DNA of 64,000 nucleotides from Xiphias gladius (lineage: Eukaryota; Chordata; Actinopteri; Istiophoriformes; Xiphiidae), in contig NC_053400.1 of NCBI RefSeq assembly GCF_016859285.1, forward strand, positions 22,587,001-22,651,000, written 5' to 3'. Positions 1-11,898 of this stretch are shown here, piece after piece. The number at the start of each line of letters is the position of its first letter. Positions within the stretch are counted from its first letter, which is position 1. A model generated the notes under the pieces. It was not told the DNA's origin. It saw only the letters and a program-made list of their open reading frames with translations, and ran no database searches. The position numbers and the translations under genes were made by a program.

Positions 1-905
1 TTTTGGCTTTTATATAAAAACAGGCTCACTTTAGAGACCAAACTGAATCATTATATCGGGATTAAACTGGCCACCAAGTACAATTTTTCTCAACAGAATC
101 CCCCTATTATCATGTATAATGGTTCTCATATGAGCTGTCAAGCACAAATAAACTTGTTATTGTTGTTAACAAGCCCAGTGGAGCACATTTGTCCTGTGGC
201 ACTGTAAAGGAAAGGAAAAGAGGTTTTTGAGCATTGAGTGGGTAGGAGGGGTTCTTCCTCTGGGCTTCCCCATACAGCTGAGGGGAACAGAACTAAGTTC
301 TGGAGTTTCACTATTCAGCTTGAGTGGCTTCATAATACACATGCAGGTCACAGGGATCCATCACAGAGAATGACAGAGGGAAAACTTTAACAGAGAGTTT
401 TGCAGACAGATGATGGATCCTTGAAAGACATCCAGAAAAAAGGAAGAGAAGAAAAAAATGTAATTGATTCTTAAAGCACTGAAAACACTGAAGTATTGCC
501 TTTAGGTAAAAATGAAAACCTTCACTTAAATCAGTAAAGTATTTGAGGAGAGAGAGATGCATTAAGAATCAGACATTAAAGGCCTAATTTTATAGACTCT
601 AAATATGTAGAAACTGTAAGCCAGAGCAAGGACTAATACCCAACGTAGTGAATTACCTGCAGCGCCTGCCGTCTCTTGGCAGTAATGAGCTTTGTGAACG
701 TTGCAGTGATAAGGCCTCTATAATTAGGCTTAGTCATAAGCATCCCCCCTGTAATTCTGTGATAAAAACCCAGTAGAACTCTGGTGTCGGTGCTCCAACC
801 CATTCATTCGCACACACACGAACAAACACACACCGATGCATACACTGCAGAAATCAAAATGTGTCAATGTGAAATGTAAACACTGCTCTTTGTCTCAAGT
901 AGTAG

Positions 906-906
<1 letters not shown>

Positions 907-980
<74 letters not shown>
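907..980 (+). repeat. (TG)37 microsatellite
   Basis: Perfect dinucleotide run; a second imperfect GT/GC run occupies 1031-1177. Confidence 0.97.
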
Positions 981-982
<2 letters not shown>

Positions 983-1030
983 GGTGGGTATATAGCCCAG
1001 CAATATGTTCACACTGTATGGAGAAGCAAT

Positions 1031-1063
1031 ATGTGTGCGTGTGTTGGTGCTTGTGTGTGTGTA

Positions 1064-1126
<63 letters not shown>

Positions 1127-1177
1127 GTGTGCGTGCGTGTGTGTGTGTGTGTGTGTGTGCGCGTGTGCGCGTGTGTG
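1031..1177 (+). repeat. imperfect (GT)n microsatellite
   Basis: GT with interspersed GC units; pure part 1069-1120. Confidence 0.95.
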
Positions 1178-1725
1178 AGGTGTTGTGAGCTGCAGCATAG
1201 GCTTCCTGTGAGGGAGCAGATGTCGCAGAGCTCATGCACAGCTGCGCCGGGCGATAACCACGGTGGCAAGAATATGTCGGCACGCTGGCTCTTCTCCCTG
1301 GGTCTTATCAGCCGCACACAGCATACACACACACTCACACGCACACACTCACACACATACATGCACACTCATATAGACACTCTACAATAAGGAACTGCCA
1401 CCCAGCACTAGCACACCCTCACAGCAGGCCCAGATAGAGGGAGGAAGGCAATGAGAAAGATGGAGAGTAAGAAAAGGAACAAGGACTAAATCAAGGGACT
1501 TTGATGGAAAAGGTGCAGTGAATCCCTAACAAAGCCTTGGCTTATGTCTGCTGTATCATTGACTTCATAATTTTGTGCCAATCCTAATCCTCTATAGCTA
1601 TGAATAGGCTATTCTTTAAAGCTTTCTCTCACAAAAAGAGGCATGTCACCACTGATAACTTTTATAACTACATAAGTACATAACTTTGTCGCTTTACCCA
1701 TCTTAATGATACTTTGATAAAAGGT

Positions 1726-1990
1726 TAATGGACTGCACTTATATAGCGCTTTTCTTCTACCATACAAAGCGCTTTACACTACTGCCACATTCACCCATTC
1801 ACACAGTGCTTTTCTATACAAACAGCACTTTCTATGCATACACACATTCACACACTGATGATACATTTGAGGCAATTTGGGGTTCAGTATCTTGCCCAAG
1901 GACACTTTGACATGCGGACTGGAGGAGCCAGGGATCGAATCACCAACCTTCCGGTTAGTGGACAACCTGCTCTACCCCCTGAGCCCCTGT
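1726..1990 (-). mobile_element. tRNA-derived teleost SINE
   Basis: On the minus strand a tRNA-like head (GGCTCAGGGGGTAGAGCAGG region, ~1985-1965) carries an A-box-like TAGAGCAGG and a B-box-like GATTCGATCCC. A body containing TCCTTGGGCAAGATACTGAA follows, with a tail rich in AAAGCGCTTT / AGCGCTATATAAGTGCAGTCC. This arrangement is one of the commonest fish SINE types. Family name not assigned. Confidence 0.75.
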
Positions 1991-2500
1991 AAAATTTTGT
2001 GAAATTTTACAATCCCACAAATTGTAAAATCTGATGTATTTTGTGAATTTGGGTTTGGAATAGCTACCATACTTACACTGTAGTTTAGTATACACACAAT
2101 AGTTTTACAGTTCTGTCAAGAATTTCACCTTTTTTTCCTCCTTCCACAAAAAGGGTTTGTCTTGTAGTTTTGCCATGTCCCCATAACTCAGCAGCTAAGG
2201 TGATGAACAATGTTATCACAGCCAACAGTACAAAAATTGGAAACGTTTTGTAATAAAATTTTACAACCTTATTGTACATATGAAGATTTAATGTCCACTT
2301 TTTCACTGATGCTTAATGATTATATAACTGTGTCTCTGGCACAGATAAAAGCAAATAGATGTGACAGAGATCATCAAAATATGGGAAAAGATGGACGTTG
2401 ATGATGATAATGGGAGAGAAGAGAGAAAAACTGAATAAATAGTAAACGGAAAAAAGTTAGGGGCATGTGTGGGACAGGCAAGGTGTTGATGAGAGTTTTG

Positions 2501-2513
2501 TGTGTGTGCGTGT

Positions 2514-2593
<80 letters not shown>

Positions 2594-2624
2594 GAAAGAG
2601 GGAGAGAAAGAGAGAGAGAGAGAA
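2501..2624 (+). repeat. compound (TG)n-(GA)n microsatellite
   Basis: TG run 2519-2588 passes into GA-rich AGAGAG sequence to 2624. A CA-rich run at 2755-2835 forms a near-inverted partner. Confidence 0.95.
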
Positions 2625-2754
2625 CAGTTATCCTCCCTATTTCCTCAGCACCAGCTTTGTGGTTTCTATGAGGAACAGATGTTCACAACTTGATACAGTG
2701 CCTCATCCCCCTCTACTCACTATCTCCAACGCCAGCACCCCCAACTGTCTGCAC

Positions 2755-2835
2755 ACACACAAACACACACTCTCACACTCACACGCACTCACACTGTTGA
2801 CACTCACACACACAGACACACACACACACACACAC
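2755..2835 (+). repeat. imperfect (CA)n microsatellite
   Basis: CACACA/CTCACA units. Confidence 0.9.
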
Positions 2836-3178
2836 ATGTATTGTCTCTTGGGAAACACAGTCAAAAAAGAGCATTGACTTTGAATGTATGGGGACATATT
2901 CACCTGCATACTGAGGACTTTTTACTGTCCATTTCCCTCTGTGCTCAGGCTGCATATCCTGTTCTTGAGTCAACACTTGATGTAATCAGGTGTCACTTCC
3001 TCCTTTGTCAGTTTGCACTTCTGTTGGTCAGCTGTGACACTGTGCTCAGTGTTCTTACTCAGCCCGGCAGTCTGGCCAAAGAAAACACACAGACAGTTTA
3101 CACAGACACTGTAACTGCATGTATGCCCTGGCACACGAGTCATCCTAAAGATGATATGAAAGTGTCTCATTTCTCAAT

Positions 3179-3500
3179 ATCTACACTGACCAAGCATTTT
3201 ATTAGGTACCCCATACCAACACTGGGCAGGGCCTCCCTTTTCCCTCAAAACAGCCTCAATTATCCATGGATTCCACAATATGTCGGAAACACTCCTTTGA
3301 GATTCTGGTCCATGTTGACAGGACTGCATCATATAATTTCTGGAGATTTGTCAGCTGCACATTCATGCTACCAATTTCCCGTTCTGCCACATCCCCCAGT
3401 TGTTCTACTTGATTCAGATCTGGTGACTGGTGAGGCCATCGAAGTACACTGAACTGATTGTCATGTTCATGAAACCAGTTTGAAACAACTTTTTATTAGA
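3179..3500 (-). mobile_element. 5'-truncated Tc1/mariner-type element with transposase C-terminus relic
   Basis: Minus-strand reading from ~3471 to the stop at 3256-3258 is open and contains SPDLNQVEQL, the degenerate form of the Tc1 motif SPDLNPIE. It continues to WTRISKECFRHIVESMDN, like Tc1 C-termini (CxxLVESMPxR). The end facing 3180 reads TACCTAATAAAATGC, as in related fish copies. The N-terminal DNA-binding and first DDE parts are absent, so this is a dead fragment. Confidence 0.7.
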
Positions 3501-4278
3501 GCTGTTCTGTGGCAGTAACAACCCTGGAAGTTAAGTAATTCAAAGCACATTATTCTTTCCAAAGAGCATGGAATGAATTTTGAATTCCCATCATGTCTGG
3601 ATGATTCAAACAACCAACACTTTGCTGCTCGATTACAAACGAAATGTTAGGGGTCTATGGGTGCAATTTGTGAAAGCAGCATTCCAGCGTGCGTGCTTGA
3701 GTGGGTGGGTCAATGATCCGTTACACCACACCGTATTACAGAAAGTCTCTCTTTCTGTCTCATCCTCTTTTGCAACATTATGGAGCAGCTTGAGGTCAAA
3801 CACACATTACAGATGTTAAAATACAAAGTGAGAGAACAACATCCTCTTAAGCACACTATCAGAGAAAACAGTGTTTAAATTACAAAACCTATATTCAGAG
3901 AGGTTGCATGTGACTCAAAGGGAAATTTCTCAACATAAACCCAATCATTTCCATCAGTACTTCAATCAGCAAAACAAAAGTTACTTTTTTTCTTTTTGGT
4001 CAAGTGACATGTTCTCTTTCCCCTTTCATGACTATATTGGTGTCTTTAATAGCAACTCCCTGAGAGTGTTGTCTGTTGAATGTGCATGAGAGAGGAGAGG
4101 ATAGGAGAAGAGAGAAGAGCGCGGGAACACAATGGGTCTAGCGATCCTTTCAGTCAGCTCAGGGCCTTATCTCCTTTCAGCACACTAGGCTGTGACTGCC
4201 ACTATAGGAAAGGATTTACAATGTGTGAGTGGAGGTAATGCTGCAAACTTCTCTCCTTTCTGGCTTTTACTCTGACAT

Positions 4279-4279
<1 letters not shown>

Positions 4280-4318
<39 letters not shown>

Positions 4319-4333
4319 GCATACACACACACG
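4280..4333 (+). repeat. (CA)n microsatellite
   Basis: Pure 4280-4312, interrupted tail to 4333. Confidence 0.95.
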
Positions 4334-4918
4334 CAGGAATAGTCATTTCCATACCAGCACAATGACCAATCCTAGTTCTTGTACCTCAGAGAGTGCTCAA
4401 CCATCCAGGAGATCCTGTCAACATAATAGAGTCCAGGGCAAGGTGGGGGTGTGTTTGTGAGCTGACAGAGAGATAGAGGAGTGAAGGAAAGAGGAGACAA
4501 AGCTGTTTATGTCATTAATGCCATCAAAGGGACTTCCAGTCACAGTATTATAGCACAGAGAGTTCATCGAGGCGGGTTCCCACCTTGTGTGTGTTTCATT
4601 GTGCAGTTTATCGGGCCGGCCACATGGAGTGTCAGAGCTAACCCAGTGACCGCTCAACAAAAGGCCAAATTAAGAGGAGTGAGAGGCTGTAGTACAGGGA
4701 GGCTGACGGGTTGACTGACGCCATTCCTGAGGAGAATAGCATCCTGTCAATCATGGAACTGTCACCTTGACAGGAATCCTTTCTTTGGATGCAACCCCCA
4801 TCGCCAACCTTTCTGTCACTCAAGGCCACACAGACACACACAAACTCGCACACCTCTACCCTTTTCAGTATTTTCCACAGGAAACAAATAAGCCACCTAC
4901 AGTAACATACTAAGTAGA

Positions 4919-4932
4919 CGCACACACACACG

Positions 4933-4963
<31 letters not shown>

Positions 4964-4976
4964 ACACGCACATACA
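4919..4976 (+). repeat. (CA)n microsatellite
   Basis: CA with CG and CT interruptions. Confidence 0.95.
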
Positions 4977-5575
4977 ATGCTGCATGTATACAGAGCCAAC
5001 TAGGGCCATAACTCTGAAAGAGAGAAAGAGAAATATAGAGAGTTAGTTTCATTAACAATCCATCTCCTTGACAACCATACTTCCAGCATGCTCTGATTCT
5101 GACAGACCCAGCTTTTAATTGCCTGTGCATCTGTTTATGCTGTAATGTCGGTGTATTTCACTGTTTGTATGTGTGTTTGTGTCTGGCCATGTCTACAGCA
5201 GCAGCTCTACGGTAAATCGACATGTGGTGGTTGGAACAAAAACACTAGCACTGGACGTTAGGTTACCTGAAGTTATTCTTTCTCGTGGGCCGTGCAGGAA
5301 ACTGTTACATTCCAATCTAAGAGCACAGGGGTTTCCCCTGCACGCTTGTTCAAATTATTGAATCAGTACTGGAGCATTTTTCGAAAGTCCTCCTGGCTCC
5401 ATATGACGGCAGCGTTTCTGTTTGAGGCTGGTGAGGCTGGTGAGACTGGAGTTGGGGCAGAGCAGCTGTCTGTGTGTACTTTACAAGCTGGTTCTGTTTG
5501 TTCTGTAGACACAGGAGGGGTCAGGAGGGTGTCAGCTTTGTCTTCTGTCCCCCTACATGGGTATGTGTGTGTGCC

Positions 5576-5578
<3 letters not shown>

Positions 5579-5660
<82 letters not shown>
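5579..5660 (+). repeat. (GT)41 microsatellite
   Basis: Perfect dinucleotide run. Confidence 0.97.
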
Positions 5661-5662
<2 letters not shown>

Positions 5663-5889
5663 GCCAGGGGGAGAGAGAGGGCAGGTGGGTGGGCAGCGGG
5701 ACTAACAGACCAGTGTGGACAGGTGGAGGGTTCTCACTATAAGCGAACCAAATGTACCTGCCTAGTTCTCGCTATCTCTCTGGATTTCTGTCTGCCTATC
5801 TTATATATTTGTCTATATATTTATTGGTAATGTACATCAATAAACATTACTGTAAATGCACCAAACTCAGCCAAAAGTCATTTTTCATC

Positions 5890-6240
5890 AGTAGTAGAGC
5901 TGAACTGATTAGTGGATTAATGAACTCACTGACTGACACAAAATGAATCTGCAACAATCCTAATAGTCAATTAATATTTTTGGTATGTGATGAAAAAAAA
6001 TATCAAAACATTCACTGGCTGCGGTCTTTCAAAAATGAGGAATTTCTGCTTTTCTCTGTTTTATAACATTAACTAATTTAATTCAATACCTTTTGGTTTT
6101 GGATGGTTGGACAGGCAAACCAAGCAATTTGAAAACATCCACTTGCCTATTTCCTGGAATTTTATAGACTAAACGATTAATCAATGACTCAAATAAAAAA
6201 TAATTGACTGATTATTCAGTGAATAAAACAATTATTTACA
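5890..6240. mobile_element. probable diverged MITE
   Basis: AT-rich block containing GACTAAACGATTAATCAATG and related inverted pieces (GATTAGTGGATTAATGAA near 5908), resembling a widespread teleost MITE with ATTAATCGATTAATC ends. Boundaries uncertain. Confidence 0.4.
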
Positions 6241-7129
6241 GACTAATCTGTCGTACTTTCAGAGTAGGACAGATGTTACACGGTCACCTTAAAAAGAATA
6301 AAAGGTTGAAACAGTTAATTAAATTGGAGCATTAATATCCCCGTTTTATTATTTCAGCAATAATAAAAAGGGGATATTGATGTTATGATAATATGTACTA
6401 TACACGGTAAGACAACACTATGCTACATTATGAGGTACCTATTCAAAAATAACTATTTACTGTACAGGACAAATGCGTCTTCTGTCCTCTATCTATCCAT
6501 CTTCACATCAGTCCCTGCAGCTGCCTATTTCTGACAACACCTGACAACACAAAGAAAACTCCATAAATGTTTACAAGCTATGCAGTATTTACTGGTGAGC
6601 GTTCACGTTGATACAACGACAATATTTTGCATTAATTGCTGTTCTCTTTATGTCATTCAAGTGTTAAATAAAGTAAATAAAGTCTGCACTCTTATAGACG
6701 CAATTCTGCTTTCCTTGTTGCCCTTGGTGTCTTGATGTGAGGAAACAGCGCCCCCCACGGGCAGACAACGGGACAATAAAGCTGTTGTATTTTACTCAGT
6801 TCATTGCTCTTTGATTTGACTGGTTTGGTGTCTGAAATTATAGGACAGGATAAAATTAGTTTGGGGCGACACTTTGCAAGCCATACATATGCATAATTTA
6901 TATTATGTACATATTTTTCTGTACATTTTATTGTAAAAACTGACATTTCAGCCAAGCGTTGCCCATAACCGCTGTTTAAGTTCCATAGGCGTTCATGCAG
7001 GTGTCGTTCTGTAATAAAGTGCCGTATATTCAGCTTCCAGTGGCATAATCTTAATAATTTCGGACCAGTGTGGAGGTTTGTGCGGTTCAATTTGGATCTT
7101 CTTCAATTTAGAAAGGATTCCTGTACAAT

Positions 7130-7194
7130 AGCTGCCAGCTCTTGCCTCTGATGGTACCCGAGAGAGAAGGGGGGGAGCGAGAGAGGGAGAGAGC

Positions 7195-7233
<39 letters not shown>

Positions 7234-8444
7234 TAGGAGCTCCAGATGGTGTTTAAACGCAGACAGAAGGCTACAGCGAGGACAGAGAGAGAGAGAGAGG
7301 AGGAGGAGGAGAGAGCCGCGGTTACTGCGTACAGTGGGCCCGCCAGCTCCACTCATCAGTGAAGACAAAACAAGTCTGAAAACCCCAAATTGTGAATCCA
7401 CGGGACGAGCCCCCCCCCCTCTCCCCCTCCCTCAAAGTATGCTCAGCTGATTGTGATTTTTCTTTTGGAGAAGTGAATATTTTATTACACCATCTGAAGA
7501 CAGCTTGGCGGAGGATCGGCGCGTCGGAGGAGGAGGACAAGGACCATAGTTACAGAGAAACGTGGTAGAAGGGTAGCCTGTCCACAGGCTGTAAAGAAAC
7601 TGCGCTGTTTAAACAAAAAGAGAAAGAAAAAAAAAAAAAAAAAAAAAAAAAAAGGAGACGAATATATCTCTTCGGATGCGTGGGACATTATTTCTGACGC
7701 ACGGACCGTGGCAAAACTATGATCTGAAGAAGAGGGTTTTAAAGTTGTCACAGGGGGAGTAAAAGACGCACCCTGCAGACAAGAGGATCCGCATCTTAAT
7801 CATTTGAATTTTTACACGGGAGACGAAAGGATTGTTGGACTTACAGTAACAAAACAGAAACTGGTTAATAGTTTTGTCTGCTTTAAAAACAACAGAAAGG
7901 ACCTTTCTTAAACCGCATTCATTTTCCTTGATTTCTTCTATCTAGGATGGTTCAAATGAGCAAGAGCGGATTTACATGACTGGGACAAGTTGTGGTTTTT
8001 ATTTTTTTTTCCCACATCACCGTTGCTTTAATAAAAAAAAAAAACAACAACAACTCACAGACTGCAAAACCAAAGACATCAATGTTCTTAAGGATCCAGG
8101 AGCCCTGGCTTTGATTTAATTTCTTTCTCTGTCGATATAACTGAGAAGAGAAATACCTCATAATTTATTAAACCTGGAAAGTCAAGACCCCTTTTGAACT
8201 TCCAAAGGAAAGTTAAACATTTTCTTTTGTGTTACACTGTGGCTTCTGCCTCTCCTTCCTCTCAATATTTCAGAAACAAAAAAGGGAATAACACCTGAAT
8301 AGTTTTCCGCACTATTTAGCGAAGGCTTTATCCATTTTTTTTCCAAATAATGAGGATTGAGACGCTATAAAACCTGTTTTAGCAACCTTTTTCTGTGGAT
8401 TATCACCGCTATAATTACCTCAGCTTGACCTCGACCTTCACAAA
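7130..8444 (+). other. cbfa2t3: putative non-coding first exon / 5' leader of cbfa2t3
   Basis: The stretch ends with CACAAA followed by a consensus donor GTAAGT at 8445. In the phase required by the first coding exon (22043) a TGA precedes the donor with no ATG after it, so this exon would be 5' UTR and translation would start at 22069. It contains a (GA)n tract, a 27-base poly-A run and several short upstream ORFs, e.g. ATG at 8350 ending in TAA at 8368-8370. The 5' limit is not visible; 7130 is a guess from the change in base composition. Assignment to cbfa2t3 is inference from position, strand and the strong donor. Confidence 0.45.
7172..7231 (+). repeat. (GA)n tract in putative cbfa2t3 leader
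   Basis: GAGA-rich purine run, pure from about 7197 to 7231. Confidence 0.95.
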
Positions 8445-10385
8445 GTAAGTACATCCTGCAAACTCGACTGTATTGGGGCAAATCATTTAATTTTTTATTG
8501 GTGTGAACTGTTTTAAAATGCACTGAGGGATTGCAAGAGCATACAGCAGGTCTTTGTAATAGTCCCTTCTCGGAGCATTTGTTACAATGGAAGAAGTGTT
8601 GCCTATTTTGACTGCTGAAATATCTCAAATTGAAACTCATTCTGGCCAGAACTATGTTTGCAGCTCTGTGAGAGTAAACGTGAAGGTGAAGACAAACCAG
8701 GCTACTGTCCATGTACCTGCTTTCTATATTCTGTTTTGCTATGTTTATCTTTTTTTCTTCTGAGTCTATCGACTTTAATGTCGCCCTTTTACATGCTAAG
8801 TTGTCTTTAGAGGGTTTAGGATACTGAATATAGATAAAACAATGTGTTTTCTGCAAGTGAAATAGCACATTTCTTATTATTTATATGTTGCTTATAATAG
8901 ATGTAGAAATGGGGATATGTGGACAGTTATGGATACTGTTGATGTTATCATTATTTTTATTATCAGCACTTTTCTTTTTGTTACTTTACTGTAATGAAGG
9001 AGTTGTGGTGAGAATGCTGAGATGGAGAGAAAGAAAGAGAGAAAGAGAGCGAGAGAGAGAGACTCAGGGGTGTGAGTTGTCGTCCCCACCAGTCTGTGCT
9101 GCGCATCAAACTGATGTTGAGACAAAGTGATGACACAAAACCTTTGGTCTCTATGAACTTGGTGTCCACCTGGACTGGATGGAGGTGATGGGTGTGATGG
9201 GATAAATTTAGACCTTTACCTTGAACTGAACTCCATGGTGCCTCCCAATAGCCCCTCCATTTTTCATATGATACAGCAGTGCAGTGCAGTGTTTACTTTT
9301 GTGTAAGAAAGCAATAAGAAACTTGAAGAGCAATGAGTGCCGGGTGTTTGTATTACTATACCGTTCTGTGAAGACGTCAAAGATAAAGGTGGAAAAAAAT
9401 GTTTAACAGAAAAACTATGGAAACCAAAGGATATAAACCCAACTCGTAAGTGAGTTAAAAAAAAAAAGCTGAAATTATGATGTATGATTTATAACAACGC
9501 TTGTGACTGTCGGGACACTCCCCAAGAGGACACAGGTCCAGCCAAAGGTTTCAACCCAACTTGAACAGCCTCAGCAGCGCACTCTTCCGCCTAAGAGTGC
9601 AACAGTAAAACACTCAGTCCATTTTCTCTGCAGGACACGGCCCTGTATAATTGGCCCTGGTAAATATCATCTGAATTATTGAACAGTTGATAATAGTCTC
9701 GAACAATGGATGGGGGGGGTGCAGAGGTGAAACCGCAGTGCAGACGCCCTGCCTCACCGCACATTATACCTTCATCACCACCAAGCGAGCATGTCTTTCT
9801 CTCTCCTTCCAAATGCTGGCCGTCCCATCACTCAGCTCGGCCCGACCAGCCGCCTGCTAAAGCAGATGTCCCCACTTCATCATTGAGTAGCTCTCTTAAA
9901 ACGCAGGCCATTCATTAGGACCCCAGCGTGCCGAGTGTTTATTCAGTTCCCATCCACCACAGGTGCATGGGAGGGATGTCTCCTGTTTAATATACAGAAG
10001 AGAACATACCACAGGACGTTAAAAGAAAGCGAGATAACCTGTTTTTGTCTGAAGAAGCAGCATCGTGTTTTCTTCTTTTAATATTCTGTGAATCGCTGCT
10101 GCAGTATCAGGCACATCGTGACAAATGTTATACCATCAAGTTATTAAAGGCACAATATTTTTTGTACTCTTGCATGTGCCAGTGTTAACGAGATACCTTA
10201 TCAGTGAGTTATATATCAGGCGTTTGACAGCAAAAATGCAGGAGATAGTGAAAGTCATTACTATTTTTCATCTTCTCAGTCTGACAGTGTCTGTGTCATC
10301 CGTTGCTGTACTGTGACTTGATGCTGCAGGATCTGGGTACAGCTTACGTGTTTACCGTATAAGTGTGTGGGCTTGTTGAGTGCGC

Positions 10386-10394
10386 TTTGTGTGT

Positions 10395-10429
<35 letters not shown>
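10386..10429 (+). repeat. (GT)n microsatellite
   Basis: In cbfa2t3 intron 1. Confidence 0.95.
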
Positions 10430-10430
<1 letters not shown>

Positions 10431-11840
10431 TAATTATTGTGAACTAAATGCGGGCAGTGCAGGTGAAACTGGCTGCCTCCTAATTAATGAGGGGAGCAGA
10501 TGGCCTCAGGTGGGCGGGAGCTGCAAGCGCACAGCGAGCCGGTCAGGTGGTCAGCACAACACAGACACCTGGGCCGTCACAAACAAGACAAGCGGTTGAC
10601 ACAAGCCAAAGACATCAGGCCTATGTGTGCTTGTGTTGACGTGTGTCTCTGTGTATGTATGGCCTTCCTGTAAGTCAACAAACAGATATTTCTATATATA
10701 TATATACGGTGTAATATCTGATGCCACAGAGCCTCTTGAAAAGGAGCCATATCTACTCACAACATCTCATCGTATTTTTTACATGTATTAGTTGTGAACT
10801 GCTGAGCCAAAGAGGAAAGAAAAAAGAAAAACTTCAGAGAAGGACTAGTTTCAAAGAACATGCGATTTTATGAAGAAGAAGAACTTTTTTTTTCTTCTTC
10901 CTCTTTCTAGCCAGTCAGTCATATTGCTTGTGTTAATAAGTTACAGCAAAGACGCAAAGTTACACTGTGTGTTTGTAGCCTATTTTTGTTTATGTTTGTG
11001 TATGAGTGACTTCCTTCCTGCCCAATGGCCCTAAATAAAAGGCTCTGTGTATATACAATATTAACAATTAATAACACTGTGTTCTTACAGAAAAGCACAC
11101 CAAATGAGTCAAAACAAGGTGATTTGTGTGAAAGTCTCTTCAGTTCATACTTGTTCCTTTTGACATGTGTAAAAATGTTTCAGGTGTCAGTACAACAGAA
11201 GTATTGTTTATGTTTCTGTACTCTAAATTAATCATTTGTGACACAAGTTGCCACTGAAGAACAGGAGTCTAGCTGATTGTATGCGTTCACTCAGCCTTGC
11301 CTCAAGGGCAAGAACATTACCAACCAACAGATGAGGACTGTTTCACAATAAGAGGGAAAGGTGCATCATCTGTTTAGTTTGTTTCGCAGTAAAGAAATAG
11401 CTACAGTAGGCCAAAAAACTGCCACAATGTTTAGTAACAGAAGTATTCTAACTGTTGCCACCTGGTGTGTCTGTGTTAAGGTGGAAGCAAAAAATGAAGG
11501 ACCACCAAACTGGGATGCTTCTTAAAGAGGAGGAAGTGAAGTGTTACAGAGAGTAATGAGGGTTATTTGACTTTTGTTAGTTGTTCTTTGGTATTTCTCA
11601 CTTCAGTATGACAAATAAATGGCAGTTAGTCTTTTGCAGCATTGATCCTCACACCAGAGACACAGTTTAATTGAGTTCAATGAGATCAGGGTGTAAGTGT
11701 CCGTGTTTTTGTGAAAATATGGGAGCAAGTGATGAAGTGACTTTCCCGGCGCTGAATCTCTATGGTTTCTTTGCTGTTTATCCTAATATATAATGGGAAA
11801 GAACAGTGCGGTTCTGGCTGCCTCCTGCTCCGTCCTTCTT

Positions 11841-11842
<2 letters not shown>

Positions 11843-11897
<55 letters not shown>
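11843..11897 (+). repeat. (TG)n microsatellite
   Basis: Perfect run in cbfa2t3 intron 1; a shorter CA run lies at 12211-12241. Confidence 0.97.

Positions 11898-11898
<1 letters not shown>

Larger units (their letters stand above)
1..7129. other. intergenic region upstream of cbfa2t3
   Basis: No coding exon recognised on either strand. It holds six or more GT/CA tracts, a SINE, a Tc1 relic and a probable MITE listed separately. Long Cys/Val or His/Thr open frames here are translated dinucleotide repeats. Confidence 0.7.

Noticed and set aside
836..1390. Long Cys/Val and His/Thr open frames here and at other GT/CA tracts (2465, 5474, 11783, 26342, 30204, 53684, 62376)
   Set aside because: They are translations of dinucleotide repeats, which lack stops by composition.
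2841..3452. 203-codon plus-strand ORF
   Set aside because: Its 3' half is antisense to a Tc1 transposase relic; the rest has no recognisable similarity.
6692..7090. 132-codon minus-strand ORF
   Set aside because: No recognisable domain or splice context, and low-complexity surroundings. Left as unexplained sequence, possibly repeat-derived.
7627..7653. 27-base poly-A run as a retrocopy tail
   Set aside because: No gene-like sequence or target duplication upstream; it sits in an otherwise purine-rich leader.
8365..8868. 167-codon minus-strand ORF
   Set aside because: Antisense to the putative cbfa2t3 leader and intron, with no protein similarity seen.
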